Source: Hsuehochloa calcarea (Eukaryota > Streptophyta > Magnoliopsida > Poales > Poaceae). Taken from it: a stretch of 64,000 bases of DNA. Position 1 is the first letter of the stretch, and the number at the start of each line of letters is the position of its first letter. Positions 10,076 to 21,736 of the stretch are shown here, piece by piece. A program made the translations under genes and the position numbers. Location: the NCBI GenBank assembly GCA_036346395.1, contig CM070601.1:20209763-20273762 (forward strand), written 5' to 3'. A model generated the notes under the pieces. It saw nothing but the letters and a program-made list of their open reading frames with translations. It did not search any database and was not told where the DNA came from.

Positions 10076-10649
10076 CAAGCTTCAATTGAAACTGACTTGC
10101 CAACTAAGTCAACTGAATCAATCGAAGGAAGTGCCCCTCTCCTAGATCGCAAGCACACCCATAGGTTTTATGGATCAAATCCAAGAACTCATCTTTGAAC
10201 CGAATCGAACTGCTAGAACGTCAACATCCACCTTGGGCCGATTTGACGAGGGTGAGCGTGAGGAGTAGAGGGGGGTTTCACGGGGAAAGCGGGAGGAGCG
10301 GTTGAGTTGTGCGAGTACCGACCGGTTCGCAGCCTGGGCGAAGAGGCAAGCTGAGGAATGATTTTGTGGATTGCGGTGACCCACTTGTCGGTGCTAATTT
10401 CCTGTGAGTCAGAGGGGGTTAGGGAGTACGGATCACCACCAAATCGTTCTTTTTAGTAGTAGAGAGAAGTAGTGTGTTGTCATAAACCATGTATATGATA
10501 TGCATTTGTTGTCATAAACCATGTATATACCATGCATGGGAAAAAGAAGGTTTGTGCATGGTAGTATAACAACTAAAACGAAGAACCAGGCCAACAGAAT
10601 GTATGCAACGTTATAGTTCAATACAAGAGAGTAAAAAGGCAGTAAACTA
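10076..10649. other. spacer with a short direct repeat, no gene seen
   Basis: Contains GTTGTCATAAACCATGTATA at 10,476-10,495 and again at 10,508-10,527, period 32. Short frames on the minus strand lack recognisable domains. Confidence 0.6.
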
Positions 10650-11855
10650 ATTATTGCACTCTGCCTCCTGATTGTTTTGCTTTATTGATCATGTTGAGCT
10701 TAGTTTTCAATTGCAATTATTTTACTTTAAAGTATTACTTTCATGCTTTACATATTTATTAAATACTATGTTAAAATCTTGGTGCTAAGTTAATCATTGT
10801 CTACTAGTACATTGTTTATCCCTTCATTGATTTTTTATAATCCATTTACCTTGTCACCCTAGGCTAATTATTATATTAATAAATTTACATTGGTTAATCA
10901 ATAGCAACTAATGGCTATGCTTAGACATTTCTTAGTGGTTAATTTGAATAAGATACAAATATTGCCATTACAACACTTGGGGCATGATATGATTTGTAAT
11001 ATGGTAACATGAGTTATTACTGGAAACATGAAAATATTTTATAAAACGATGGAGATTTGGGTGAGTCGATGGTATGAGATCGGTGCAAGGACTGCACAAG
11101 AGTTGTGTTTGTGGATTGTCTCGTCTGAGTAAATTAACGACCGAATCATGTGTCGTATTCCTAAATTACCAATCGTGCAACCACAAGTCAAGTAAGGGCA
11201 CGACCTGGCCAAGTAATTTGCTTAGTTTCGGCATGACTGTCGTGGAGGGATTCCACTGGTGTAGGTAGAGGGATTTTCACTAGTTTAGATGGAGTGATTC
11301 TAATTCTCATGAGGATCTTACATGATAAAACTTGACACTTTGGTTTTAAATTAAATAACTAGGTCATAGTTTTGAAAAATAACTATGGTATGGTATTTGC
11401 AAATAAGACTTGCGTCGTGCTAAAATAATCATAAGACCCCTCCTTCGGCAAGCGAATCATCTATATACTTGCATTTGACATAAGGTCTTGTTGAGTACTT
11501 TTGTACTCATGGTTGCTCATATATGTGGATTCAGTACCCGAAGATATCAACCAGTAAACAATTACCTCTACCCATTGGAAGTTGAGGATGACATCAAGTA
11601 CTAGGCCGCTAACCCCAGTCGATTGCTTGTGGGCATATCCTGAGGGTCCCCACGGCTATTTATCAAGACTTCATCTATATTTAGCCTTCCCCATCCATGA
11701 TGCAAGACTTCAACCATGTGGTCTATTTACACTTATTTACTGTCATTTTTATTCGCACGTATAGGTGTGATATCCATCAATGTTGTATTGTATGAGCTAG
11801 CTACTAATCAATAGACTAACTCAGTATGCACATATGACCTACATATAAATCCGGG
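10650..11855 (+). mobile_element. gypsy-type LTR remnant (giant-LTR family)
   Basis: Non-coding sequence whose style and order match the R-U5 part of the large LTRs at 56.5-61.9 kb: a GGGTGAGTCGATGG-like segment, a disclaimed central text with repeated GTCGTATTCC, a CTCATGGTTGCTCAT block, and an end AAATCCGGGTCC near 11,855 comparable with AAATCCGGGTCCGACA at the end of the LTR at 59,555. The 5' part and target duplication are not identifiable. Assignment to Ty3/gypsy is from general resemblance to grass LTRs. Confidence 0.5.
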
Positions 11856-11997
11856 TCCAAATACTTCTATAGTTGCCAGGGTCTGCTTTGTTTTTTGGGG
11901 CAGCGACGTTCCTCGGCACCACAATGTTGCTGATGGTCCTCACTATCTGCCGCTTTAGCTGGTTTGTTGGTAGTAGTACTCCATGGCTCATCCTCTC

Positions 11998-12033
11998 TTC
12001 TTCTTCTTCTTCTTCTTCTTCTTCTTCTTCTTC
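11998..12033 (+). repeat. (TTC)12 microsatellite
   Basis: Twelve uninterrupted TTC units. The flank GGTAGTAGTACT followed by ATGGCTC precedes both this run (11,968) and a shorter TTCTTC run at 12,068-12,100, so a roughly 100-bp unit is duplicated around it. Confidence 0.95.
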
Positions 12034-12107
12034 TCCTTTGTGCTGGAGTTGATGCCGATGTTACTGCTGGTAGTAGTACTGTATGGCTCCTCCTCTTCTT
12101 CTTTTTC

Positions 12108-13455
12108 AATAATAAATTTTTAATAGAATTACAGAAATAAATGATCGTTTATCAAAATTACAGAAATAGGCTTATGTCATCGTTTGAACTGGCAACATGG
12201 GCCTATCGTCCACCAAATAATATTAAATGCCTATGTCGCCGTTCCAAATGGTGATTGGCCTAAAATTTAGGTAAATCATCATTTCAAATGGCAACATAAA
12301 CCCCGTGGCCTCTTGTCGCCTTTTGGAATGACGACACAATCTTCTATATAAAAGGCTAAAAAATTTGGCCGAAACACAATTTATTGCAAAAAGAGAGAGA
12401 TGACGGAAGAGAGAGGGCAAATGGGAGGAGAGGAGCTAGCGAAGTGTTGTCCGTCCGGTTACCCACCTTGCAGGTAATTTTTTTGTAACTGGATGGATTA
12501 GATAGTTTTAGATTTATGGTTATGTGGTGTACTATGTTGTAGTACATCCTTTTAGGCAGGTGTAGTTTAGTTTTAGATATGTGCCTAATCGTAAAAATCT
12601 TGTTTATGGAGCAGAACGTAGATATGTTGGACTTAGTCAATTTTAAAATTTACTACGGACAATGGATTATTCTGCAGGGTCCCGAGGGGTTGATTTGTGT
12701 TATTTTCAATCGGTGACCGTCAGCCTAACAAGACCAGAACAACATACATGGGTCGAAGAAGCTTATTTGGTGCAGGAAGCTACTGGGATTACAGACGAAT
12801 GTGAGGTGATAGAAGTCCTAGTTGAAATGATGACGCTCGAAGACCGGGATTACGAGGTATTGTTGGAAGATGAAGGTTCGGATGACAAGGATGGTGGGGA
12901 ATAGCAGGCGGTTCTATCTGAGTGGAACACATACCAATTCGATAACCTCGTCGTGGACTAATGATCCCGTGTACCTTTGGTCCGGGAGCAACTATGTGAT
13001 GATGTATTTCCTATTTAGTTGTGTTGTCCGATGTACTGATGTTATGTTGTGCGTTGAATAATTCTATGCAACCGATGTAGTACCGCTAATATTCTTTGTT
13101 ATTACTCTTTATTTATGTTTCTTATTACGAACAATGTAAGCACTTAATTTTCTGCAACCTATGTAGTACCGCTAATTTCTTATATATATATTTTTTTAAA
13201 ATATCCAGTTCTCTGTCGCCATTTGGTTTGACAACAGAGCCATATTGCCAATTCAAATGGTGTCCTACGATCTCTGACGCCAATTTAAATGGCGACGGAG
13301 ACATTTCATACCATTGGAATGACGACATGGATCAAGTCGTCATTTGGATTGGCGACAGACCCATGTCGCCAGTTCAAACAAAGATAGTATCATATTTCTG
13401 TAATTTTATTAAATAAGCGTTTATTTATGTAATTGTATTAAAAACTTGTATTATT
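12108..13455. mobile_element. small TIR transposon with Mutator-like remnant
   Basis: The two ends form an imperfect inverted repeat of about 100 bases. Left reads AATAATAAATTTTTAATAG, and the right end read inversely from 13,455 reads AATAATACAAGTTTTAATAC. Both then continue through AAAATTACAGAAATA and TTTGAACTGGC. Inside each end are several short hairpins of the form GTCGCCA...TGGCGAC. No 9-bp target duplication was found (left flank TTCTTTTTC, right flank TTAAAACAA), so the superfamily is inferred only from the coding remnant. Confidence 0.7.
12622..12904 (+). pseudogene. frameshifted Mutator-like N-terminal remnant
   Basis: An ATG at 12,622 opens MLDLVNFKIYYGQW and reads to LQGPEG. The reading then continues in another frame as VDLCYFQSVTVSLTRPEQ to an acidic end (DEGSDDKDGGE, stop at 12,904). 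The (F)xxYYGxW...GPEGVDL pattern parallels the start of the larger Mutator-like transposase at 32,412 (LFVFYGSG...GADL). The catalytic DDE region and SWIM finger are absent. A one-base shift near 12,680-12,690 separates the two frames. Confidence 0.45.
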
Positions 13456-13774
13456 TTAAAACAATCGTGTGTTTAGGATGCAAGTAGTGCTTACTTGTGA
13501 AGAGGACATGAGAAGGGAAGAAATATCTATAGGCAAAAGAATCTGTAATGTCACATTGGTTTCTTGCCGCACATGTTGTATAAGCTGGTGCGTTTCTTTA
13601 CAATTCTTTGCAGGAATAAATTGACCACTTCTGGGCCCTGATGTTTCTAGCGTGATCAAAGCACCGATCAGGGAATTAGTGCCCTTAAACACACGAACGC
13701 TAGCCCTGAAAATGACTGAAACGATTGATTACTAACTAAGAGCGCGAGCTGGGCGTGTGGATCAGGGGAGGGGC
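13456..13774. other. spacer, no gene seen
   Basis: Mixed-composition sequence between the small TIR element and the truncated 5' LTR. It contains no recognised LTR sequence, so the LTR that follows is cut on its left side. Confidence 0.5.
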
Positions 13775-14028
13775 ATCTTTGAAGCATCCGAGGAATAAGG
13801 TATCGGATTGAGGCATCGTAATCAACACCAGATTCATATTTCAATTCTGATTCAATAGCATAGTTATTATTACGCTCGGTGTAAGTAGGATTAGTTAATC
13901 GTTTCGTTGAAGGCACCCCTTGTAAAGGATCGGTTCATAGCAAGAAAGAGCAATCATATTCTCTCCCAAGAACCCTTTGCCATTTTCCTCTGTTTTATTA
14001 TGCAAGATCGGCGACTCGATCATCGACA
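13775..14028 (+). repeat. truncated 5' LTR
   Basis: About 250 bases matching the end of the LTR at 30,113-30,832, sharing ATCGGATTGAGGCATC, ACGCTCGGTGTAA and ACCCCTTGTAAAGG. It ends CATCGACA right before the primer-binding site. The U3 part, including the TATA region, is missing. Confidence 0.8.
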
Positions 14029-14030
14029 GT

Positions 14031-14048
14031 TGGCGCCGTCCGTGGGGA
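14031..14048 (+). other. retrotransposon primer-binding site
   Basis: TGGCGCCGTCCGTGGGGA begins two bases after the LTR end. Its first nine bases and last five match the complement of the 3' end of plant tRNA-Asp, so tRNA-Asp is the likely primer. Confidence 0.7.
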
Positions 14049-14128
14049 AGAAGGCGTTGGATTCTTGAAGATCGTTTTGCTAAAGCATTCTTCATTCACT
14101 CATTTCGCTCTGTCATGCTTATGCAAAC

Positions 14129-14542
14129 ATGGCAAGGACTTGGGATGAAGAAAGTTGGTTCGACTTAGTGGACTACTCCGACCTCGACATGGATGCGTGC
14201 ATGCGCGCCATGAAAGAAAACGGTATGCTCTCATCATCTTGCTCTGCTGGCTCACGACTCGCTGAAACAAGCGAGATCGACCGGATGGATGAAGATTCAC
14301 CACCGCCACCCGTAGCGCTTCCGGAGGAACCGGTCGTTCAGACCAGTTCAGAACATCCGAATGGCTCAACAAGCCAGGTCAATCCAACCGGCAAGAACGG
14401 TGACGGTAGCCCAACCTCAGAGAACCAACGTACTCTCGATGTTATCATGGGCGACCGGTATTCGCCAAAGGCTTCTACACATTCCGAGAGCCAACCGATA
14501 CTTGGTGAGAGTATCAATGAAATTACCATTACCACTGGTTGA
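14129..14542 (+). pseudogene. gag N-terminal part of the Tat element
   Basis: A 137-codon frame starting 100 bases after the primer-binding site. It opens MARTWDEESWFDLVDYSD and is rich in Ser, Pro and Glu. It breaks at 14,542, and gag-like sequence continues in other frames to about 16,300. The placement directly after the primer site is why I take it as the start of gag. There is no independent domain signature in this part. Confidence 0.6.
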
Positions 14543-15479
14543 AGACCAAGTGGGAATGATAAAGCTCAGCATACGATCGGCAATCTGCCGGATCAGGTTG
14601 AATCCACCACAAAGCTTGTCCGAGGTGGTAATCTCCGATCACTCTCCGTCGTGGAGGCTCCTGGCCGAAGCTCTGGAAGGCTCTCCCTTAGCTACGACGG
14701 GAGCTCATTCGAAGATCGCTATTAGAGGCACAAAGTTAATACAATCGGAGATACCAATCAGGTTCCCGTACACAATCCTTTACGGTCTAACTTGCCATCA
14801 CATTCTGATGGAGATGGTACGGGTGCTCAAACACCACCTTCCATAGGCAATCGAACTGATGGATATCCATTAGTTAATTCACCTGTTCCTACCTCACAGC
14901 GTGTGATAAATCGAACAAGGCAAGACGGGAGGTCGGAAGGATATTCGACTCATCTAACGCCCAAGGCTAATGAGAATCCTCTAAGACCTTCGGTAACGCT
15001 TCAAAACCTGCAACGAGTACGTCATCTTCTGGGTAACCCCGATACTACTTTAGCAGATACTCCAGGTTACGTGCAACTTGCAAGACATGTGTTAGAGATC
15101 GTTTAGCAAACCATGCAGCGTACGGAAATATACCGGGGGGCAAAGAGGGTCGCAAAGTCACACGATGACTTGTTCCCAACGCTCCTCCCTCAGTAGTGGA
15201 CAACATGGTCGGACGGAGGACCAGACGGTACCAAGACACCCTCGTAGATTTGAACCAGAAAATCACGAGGGAAGACAACTCTTCTCAGTAACCACTACTC
15301 CTCGTCAGGAGGAACAACCTCTTGGTGCTGGTGACCTTTGTCACCATCTCAACCAAGCAGGGGGTCAGAGGCGTTAGGCTAGCGTCCACGACCGGGTTGG
15401 AATACCAGATACTAGATACGCTTATCTAAGGAATCGGTCCCCAACCGACTACAATCCGTCTCTTTTTCAAAAAAGGCGC

Positions 15480-17758
15480 CACAACTCCATAACAAGTTGT
15501 CAAGCATTCTCAGTAGGGCTCCAAGCTATACGCTGGTCGGACAGGTTCCGACCAGCCAACATAGAGAAGTTCAATGGGACTCAGAACCCATTAGAATTTC
15601 TTCAGATCTATACTACCGCCATCAAATCTGCAGTGGTAATGATAACGTAATGGCGAATTACCTGTCCACAATCCTTGAAGGGTATGCCCAGTTGTGGTTG
15701 CTGAACTAGTCGGTCGGATCTATCTACACTTGGGAGCAAATCTGTGATATGTTGATCGCTAACTTCTAGGGGACATACGATTGCCCCAGAAAAGAAGATG
15801 GTCTCCATCGGATCAGGGAAAAGACCAGTGAAACTCTTCGATTATATATCAAAAGGTTCAGCTAGATTCGTAACTCTATCCCAGAGGTCGCAGAATCTTT
15901 AGTTATCCAAGCTTTTCAAGCAGGGTTGTGGAATTGACGGCTTACGGATGATATCACCATGAATCCTCCATAAACAACCATTGAGCCTTTTGACATGGCG
16001 AACAAATATGCAACCGCTAGCGAGGTGGACAAATGGTGTGAAGCCATTGATCGATAGAATAAAATACCTCAACCTGACTTGGAAAAATAGGAGAAGAAAA
16101 GCAAGAAGTCTCTCAAAAGTAAGAAGAACCGCAAGCTCGACAATAAAGAAGTCCTTGCGATCCCTGAAAAATTTTCGAAGGGCAAAAATGACTTTTCCGA
16201 TCGCAACAAGGCAAAGGATTTGACTGACGACTACAAGAAAAATAAGAAGTGGTGTTCATTACACCAGGCAGTAGGGCATGATCTGCTCACCTGCCGAGCC
16301 TAGCAAAAGAAAATAAAGGATTACTACTCAGGTAAAGGTCACTTCCCCTCTATATATGAACTTGGAGAACTAAGCTCCAAGAAGGACAAAGATGACGATG
16401 AAGAAATAGAGTACTAGGAGCCACAACACACCGTGGATATGATCTTCGGAGGATCCACTTCGTACGACTCAAGGCATCATTTGAAGACTGTAGAGCAGGA
16501 AGTGAACCTTGCTGGCTATTCGATCGCATCAAGCCATCCAAGTGGTCGGAAACAACTATCTCCTTCAGCAAAGAAGACTGCTCCATCCCGTTGACTCGAC
16601 CAGGTAGGTTCCCTATCATAGTTGAACCTATAATTTACAAATGTAAAGTTAATCGATTCTTGATTGATGGAGGTGGTTCTTTAAATATTGTATTTGCAAG
16701 AGCTTTAGAAGAAATGAAAATTCCTAGGTCGAAGGTAAAACCTGTGAAGTATGATTTTCACAGTATAGTTCCTGGTTCTACTGCAAAACTGATAGGACAA
16801 TTGTCCCTACCGGTCATGTTCAGTAAACCTAACAATTTTTGGACAGAAAAGATCATCTTTGATGTGGTGGATTTTGAAACCACATATAATGAGATCCTTG
16901 GTCGTCCGGCATCGGCTAAATTCCTGATAGCTACGCATTACGGCTATCAGAGTTTAAAGATGACAGGACCAAAAGGAGTCATCACGGTCCGATGAGATAG
17001 AAAAATGGTTTATGCGTGTGATCCGAAGTCATTAGAACTGGTTGACGAGCTTCAAACTAAAGAAACTAATATGCCTTCCATGTAGGCCAAACACTCAAGA
17101 CCCAAGATGACCACGAAGCCTTTTGACCAGACCAAGGAGGTACCACTCGACAAAGATGCTTCTCCGGAAAGCACCAAAATGTCGTCTAGGTCAAAAATTC
17201 TAAAGCATCTTCCCAAAAAGTACTGGTCGGAAGAGGACTCAACCCTAAATAGGAAGAGTTGCTCGTTTCCTTCCTCCGAGCAAACCTGGACGTATTCGCC
17301 TAGTAGGCGTTCAACAAAGCCGGAGTCCCCAGGGAGGTGATCGAGCACAGGCTAGCTCCACAGCATGACAAGAAACCGGTCAAGCAAAAGCTAAAGCGCT
17401 TCTCACCTGATCTGAAGGAGGCAATTCAGTCCGAGATTGACAACCTCCTCGAGGCTGAATTTATTCGTGAGGTCGACCACCCAGAGTGGCTCACCAACCC
17501 GGTAATAGTTAGAAAAACTAATGGGAAATGGCAAATGTATACCGACTTCACAGATCTTAATAAAGCTTAACCGAAGGACAACTTTCCCCTTCCACGCATT
17601 GATCAACTTGTAGACTCTACTTCCGGGTGTGAGTTATTAAGTCTTTTAGAAGCTTACTTAGGATTAACATGAGTAAAGATGATGAAGAGAAAACATCTTT
17701 CATCACACCATATGGCACTTACAATTAAGTTAAGATGTCATTTGGTCTCAAGAATGCT
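15480..17758 (+). pseudogene. gag-protease-RT, first copy (decayed)
   Basis: Segments in changing frames: the retrotransposon gag core (NPLEFLQIYTTAIKSA near 15,590), a zinc-knuckle-like stretch KKWCSLHQAVGHDL near 16,247-16,290, the aspartic protease frame 16,591-16,995 with active-site FLIDGGGSLNIVF, then the start of RT at 17,337-17,570 (AEFIREVDHPEWLTNP, then NGKWQMYTDFTDLNKA). It runs to KMSFGLKNAS at 17,735-17,760, where it is joined directly to a second gag. The RT catalytic YVDD box is not reached. Several stops are present. Confidence 0.85.
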
Positions 17759-19773
17759 AGTGCGAAAGAGACTCTTCGTCAATATATCAAGAGGTTTAGG
17801 CAGGTTCGTAACTCAATACCAGAGATTGCAGAGTCTTCTGTGATTCAAGCTTTCAATACAGGCTTGAGGAATCGGCGGTTTACGGAGGACATTGCCATGA
17901 ATCCTCCACGAACAACCACCGAACTTTTTGACATGGCTGATAAATACGCGGCCGCTAGTGAAGCGGTTGAATGGAGTAAAGTCATAGATCAAAAGGATAA
18001 AACCCCTCGACTTAGCTGGGAGAAGCCAAAAAAGAAGCATAAAAGGTTCTCAAGAAGAAGAAACACCGCAAGATGGACGATAAGGAAGTCCTAGCAGTCC
18101 CAGACAAGCTTACCAAAGGTAAGAGAGATTATACCGGTCGAGGCAAGGCAAAAATTCCGACTGATGGGTATAAGAAGAATAAGAAGTGGTGCCCACTTCA
18201 CCAATAGGCAGGGTATGATTTGCGCATCTGTCGTGCTTGGCAAAAGAAATTAGAAGATTATTATGCAGGTATAGACCCTCCTTCCTCAATACAAGAATTA
18301 GGGGAAGCAAGCTCAACATACGGTCAACATGATCTTTGAAGGATCTTCATCGTACTACTCACGACATCATCTAGAGGCCATGGAGCGGGAGGTCAACCTT
18401 GCGGAGTCTTCGATCTCCACCAAGCCATCAAGGTGGTCAGATACAGTAGTCTCCTTCGGCAAAGAAGACTGCCTGTTCCATCGACTCGACCGGGTAGGTT
18501 TCCTATTATAGTTGAACCTATTATTAACAATTGCAAGGTCAATCGAGTCTTGATAGATGGTGGTAGTTCTTTAAATATTTTATTTTCGAAGCATTAGAAG
18601 AAATGAAGGTTCCTAGATCAAAGGTGAAACCAGTAAAATATGCATTTCATGGCATAGTCCCTGGTTCTACCACCAAACCGATAGGACAGCTGTCCTTACC
18701 GGTTACGTTCGGAAGCCCTGGTAACTTCTGAACAGAAAAGGTTTCGCTTGACGTGGTTGATTTTGAAACCGCATATAACGGAATCCTTGATCGTCCGGCT
18801 CTAGCAAAATTTCTGATAGCCACGCATTACGGTTATCAAAGTTTAAATATGCTAGGACCCAAAGGTGTCATCATGCTTCGAGGAGATCAGAAGATGGCTT
18901 ATGCATGCGATCGGAGGTCTTTAGAACTGGTCGATGAACTTCCAATCAGAAACACTGACACATCTGGAATGCATGTCAAATACTCTAGACCGAAGTTGAC
19001 ACCCAAGCCGTCCGACCAGACAAAAGAGGTATTGCTCAACAAAGGCGTTCCTCCGGGAAATGTCAAGTTAGGAGACACTGACGGGTCAATCCCAAATGTG
19101 CTGGTCGGAGAAGGGCTCAACCTAAAATAGGAAGAGTCCCCAGGGAGGTGATTGAGCACAGGCTAGCTCTCCAGCCTGACAAAAAATCGATCAACCAGAA
19201 GCTAAGGCGTTTTGCGCCTGATCGGAAGGAAGCGATCCAGTCGGAGATTGACAAACTACTCAAGGCTGGATTTATACGTGAAGTCCATCACCCTCAATGA
19301 CTCGCCTAACCAGTAATGGTTAGAAAGAATAATGAGAAGTGGTGAATGTGTATAGACTTTACAAATTTGAATAAAGCTTTTCCGAATGATGATTTTCCCC
19401 TTCTCCACATTGATCAACTTGTAGATTCCACCTCCGGGTGTGAATTATTAAGTTTTTTAGATGCGTATTCAGGATACCACCAGATTAACATGAGTAAAGA
19501 AGATGAAGAGAAAACTTCCTTCATCACTCCATATGGCACTTACTGTTATGTTAAGATGCCTTTTGGTCTCAAAAATGCTGGTGCAACTTTTCAAAGACTG
19601 ATGCAGAAAACCTTTAGCCTACAGATAAGTGAGAATCTAGAAGGCTATGTTGATGATTTGGTTGTGAAGAGCATCAATGCTGGCAATCATATTCTTGACT
19701 TACAAGAGACTTTCAACAACTTGAGAAGGCATAACATTAAGTTGAATCCCGAGAAATATGTGTTCGGAGTTTA
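17759..19773 (+). pseudogene. gag-protease-RT, second copy
   Basis: Repeats the preceding block: gag (KETLRQYIKRFRQVRN at 17,763), zinc knuckle KKWCPLHQ near 18,185, protease around 18,530-18,900 with a shift in the active-site region, and RT from about 19,160. The RT frame at 19,346-19,773 has DFTNLNKAFPNDDFPL, LLSFLDAYSGYHQI, MPFGLKNAGATFQRLM and the catalytic box GYVDDLVVKS. It is then interrupted by the solo LTR at 19,774 and resumes at 20,665 (VYAGKLLGFLV). Confidence 0.85.
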
Positions 19774-20664
19774 TGATGAGGACATCCCTCCTTCGGATAC
19801 ACGCACTACACAAGACCCTCCAGATCTGGGTGCTGAACTACACGGTCCTATGACAAGAGCTAGAACACGTCACTTAATCGATCAGGTAAAGTCGTTTCTA
19901 GGGCTGAGTGTATTATTTGAGAACTCTATGATGCTGCCTAATAGAGATGATTTACTTGTACTCAGGAATCTAGGATTGCGACCAGTTCAAGAAGGTCCAC
20001 GACCAGTTCCGCAAGGTCTACGACCACTACAAGAAGACCTACGACTAGTTGATTCGATTGGAGCAATCTACGACCAGAAAAGCGAGTACAGTACTCGTTG
20101 GACACAATCTACGACCAAAGATAGCATGGACTCCTCAAAGACCACCCTAGGACCAGTCCTACGACCAGATCTTCGTCCAGAAATACGCAACACAAGGTGT
20201 TGCGTCACCGCTTTGAAACTAATAAGACTTTGTAAACGTGACGAGGTCGGAGTCCAGGTTGTGTACGCTTCATCCCACGACCGCACAACCCTAGGTCGAC
20301 CTCCTCACGTTTCCCTATATATATACAGTAGCTGTCATAGTTTAGGGTGGATTTTTCTTAGATTATTCTGCCAATTGCAGTTTCGCCAATATCGGTTTGA
20401 GGAACCCCACTTGTAAACTTCATCCATATCCGCAATACAATTCAGATTACATCTACCTTGTTCTTGTGAGTTGCTTCGATTGCTTGCAGGAACAATAACC
20501 TTCGTGGTAAGGTCGATCGCGTGCAAGCGTGGTCGATAACGACAGGCGTGCGGGTGTAGCGAATTGCGAGGTGACGATCTGTTGGTCGGAAGCCTCAAAG
20601 CGTCAACGTCCTCACGACGAACCAAATCGAACCTATCGGAAGATCGGGCCACCGTGACTCATCA
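19774..20664 (+). mobile_element. solo LTR with GTTTA target duplication
   Basis: An 891-bp insertion in the RT gene. It begins TGATGAG and ends CTCATCA, and is flanked by GTTTA on both sides (19,769-19,773 and 20,665-20,669). Removing it mentally restores an uninterrupted RT reading across the site. A TATATATATACAG run at 20,317 fits a TATA region. Its first 130 bases keep an open frame with HGPMTRARTRHL, a motif I know from the C-terminus of gypsy polyproteins. Four units of a ~21-bp CGACCAGTTC...AAG repeat lie at 19,978-20,050. Confidence 0.92.
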
Positions 20665-21385
20665 GTTTACGCTGGAAAACTTCTCGGTTTCCTAGTTTTG
20701 GCTAGAGGTATCGAAGCAAATTTTGGGAGATATCGGCCATCAATCAGATGCGCCCTCCGACCACGAAGAAAGAAGTCCAAAAACTAACCGACAGTATGGC
20801 AGCGCTAAGCCGTTTCATAGCTAGGTTAGGTGAAAAAGAATTACCTTTCTTTAAGCTTCTTTGGAAGAACGGAAGTTTCGAATGGACAAAGGAGGCCAAT
20901 AATGCCTTTGAAAAGCTCAATGAGTACCTTACGAGGGCCCCGGTCTTAGTCTCTCCGAGACCTGAAGAAATATTGCTGATTTACGTGGCTGCAACTTTGC
21001 AAACTGTCAGCGGTGTACTGGTCGTAGAACGTGAGAATGTCCAATGACCAGTATATTACGTAAGCGAAGTCTTACATGGACCGAAGGAAAGATACCCACA
21101 GGTACAAAAGCTGCTCTATGGTCTCCTTATGGCTTCAAGGAAACTAAGGTATTACTTTCAAGCCCACAAAGTAGTCGTACCTACCAGGTATCCCCTGGTC
21201 AAGTCTTTGTAAATAGAAAATCATCAGGACGAACAACAAAATAGGCGATTGAACTAGGGACGTTCGACCTCTATTTCATCTCACGAACAACAATAAAGTG
21301 CCAGGCAATATCAGAATTCATTGCCGAATGGACAAACTCTGAACCTTAGCAAGAACCAGAGTACGAGCGCCACGATGAGTGGACG
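20665..21385 (+). pseudogene. RT C-terminus and gypsy RNase H
   Basis: Continues RT after the solo LTR: GKLLGFLV, then the thumb/connection segment NQMRPPTTKKEVQKLT (20,748 onward), SMAALSRFIARL, and the RNase H start FEWTKEANNAFEKLNEYL. After a stop at 21,045 the reading shifts frame (PVYYVSEVLHGPKERYPQVQ, then RKLRYYFQAH). It is degenerate but ordered as in Ty3/gypsy. Confidence 0.8.
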
Positions 21386-21694
21386 ATGTACTTTGACGGT
21401 TCCCTAATGCTCAAAGGGTCGGGGGCTGGAGTCGTCTTGATATCCCTTACTGGTGAACACATTAAGTACGCCATCCAGTTTAACTTTCCCGCTACAATCA
21501 ATGTAGTAGAATATGAAGGTTTACCGGCAGGACTTCGAGCAGCTCATTCGCTCGGGATTCGCAAATTGCTAGTGAAAGGCGATTCTCAACTAGTAACGAA
21601 TCAAGTGGGAAAAGAGTATCAATGCTCGAATACAAAGATGTCGTCTTATCTGGCAAAAGTATGGAAACTCGAAAAGCACTTCTTCAGTTTTTAG
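21386..21694 (+). pseudogene. archaeal-type RNase H (aRNH) domain
   Basis: A 102-codon open segment with the RNase H catalytic pattern: Asp in MYFDGS, Glu in NVVEYEGL and Asp in VKGDSQLV. A second RNase H after the usual one is the mark of Tat elements. The same region occurs, more diverged and on the minus strand, at 50,107-50,337. It ends at a stop soon after the KVWKLEKHF segment. Confidence 0.85.
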
Positions 21695-21736
21695 ATCCAA
21701 CACATTCCTCAGAATGAGAACTTTCTAGCATACTAG

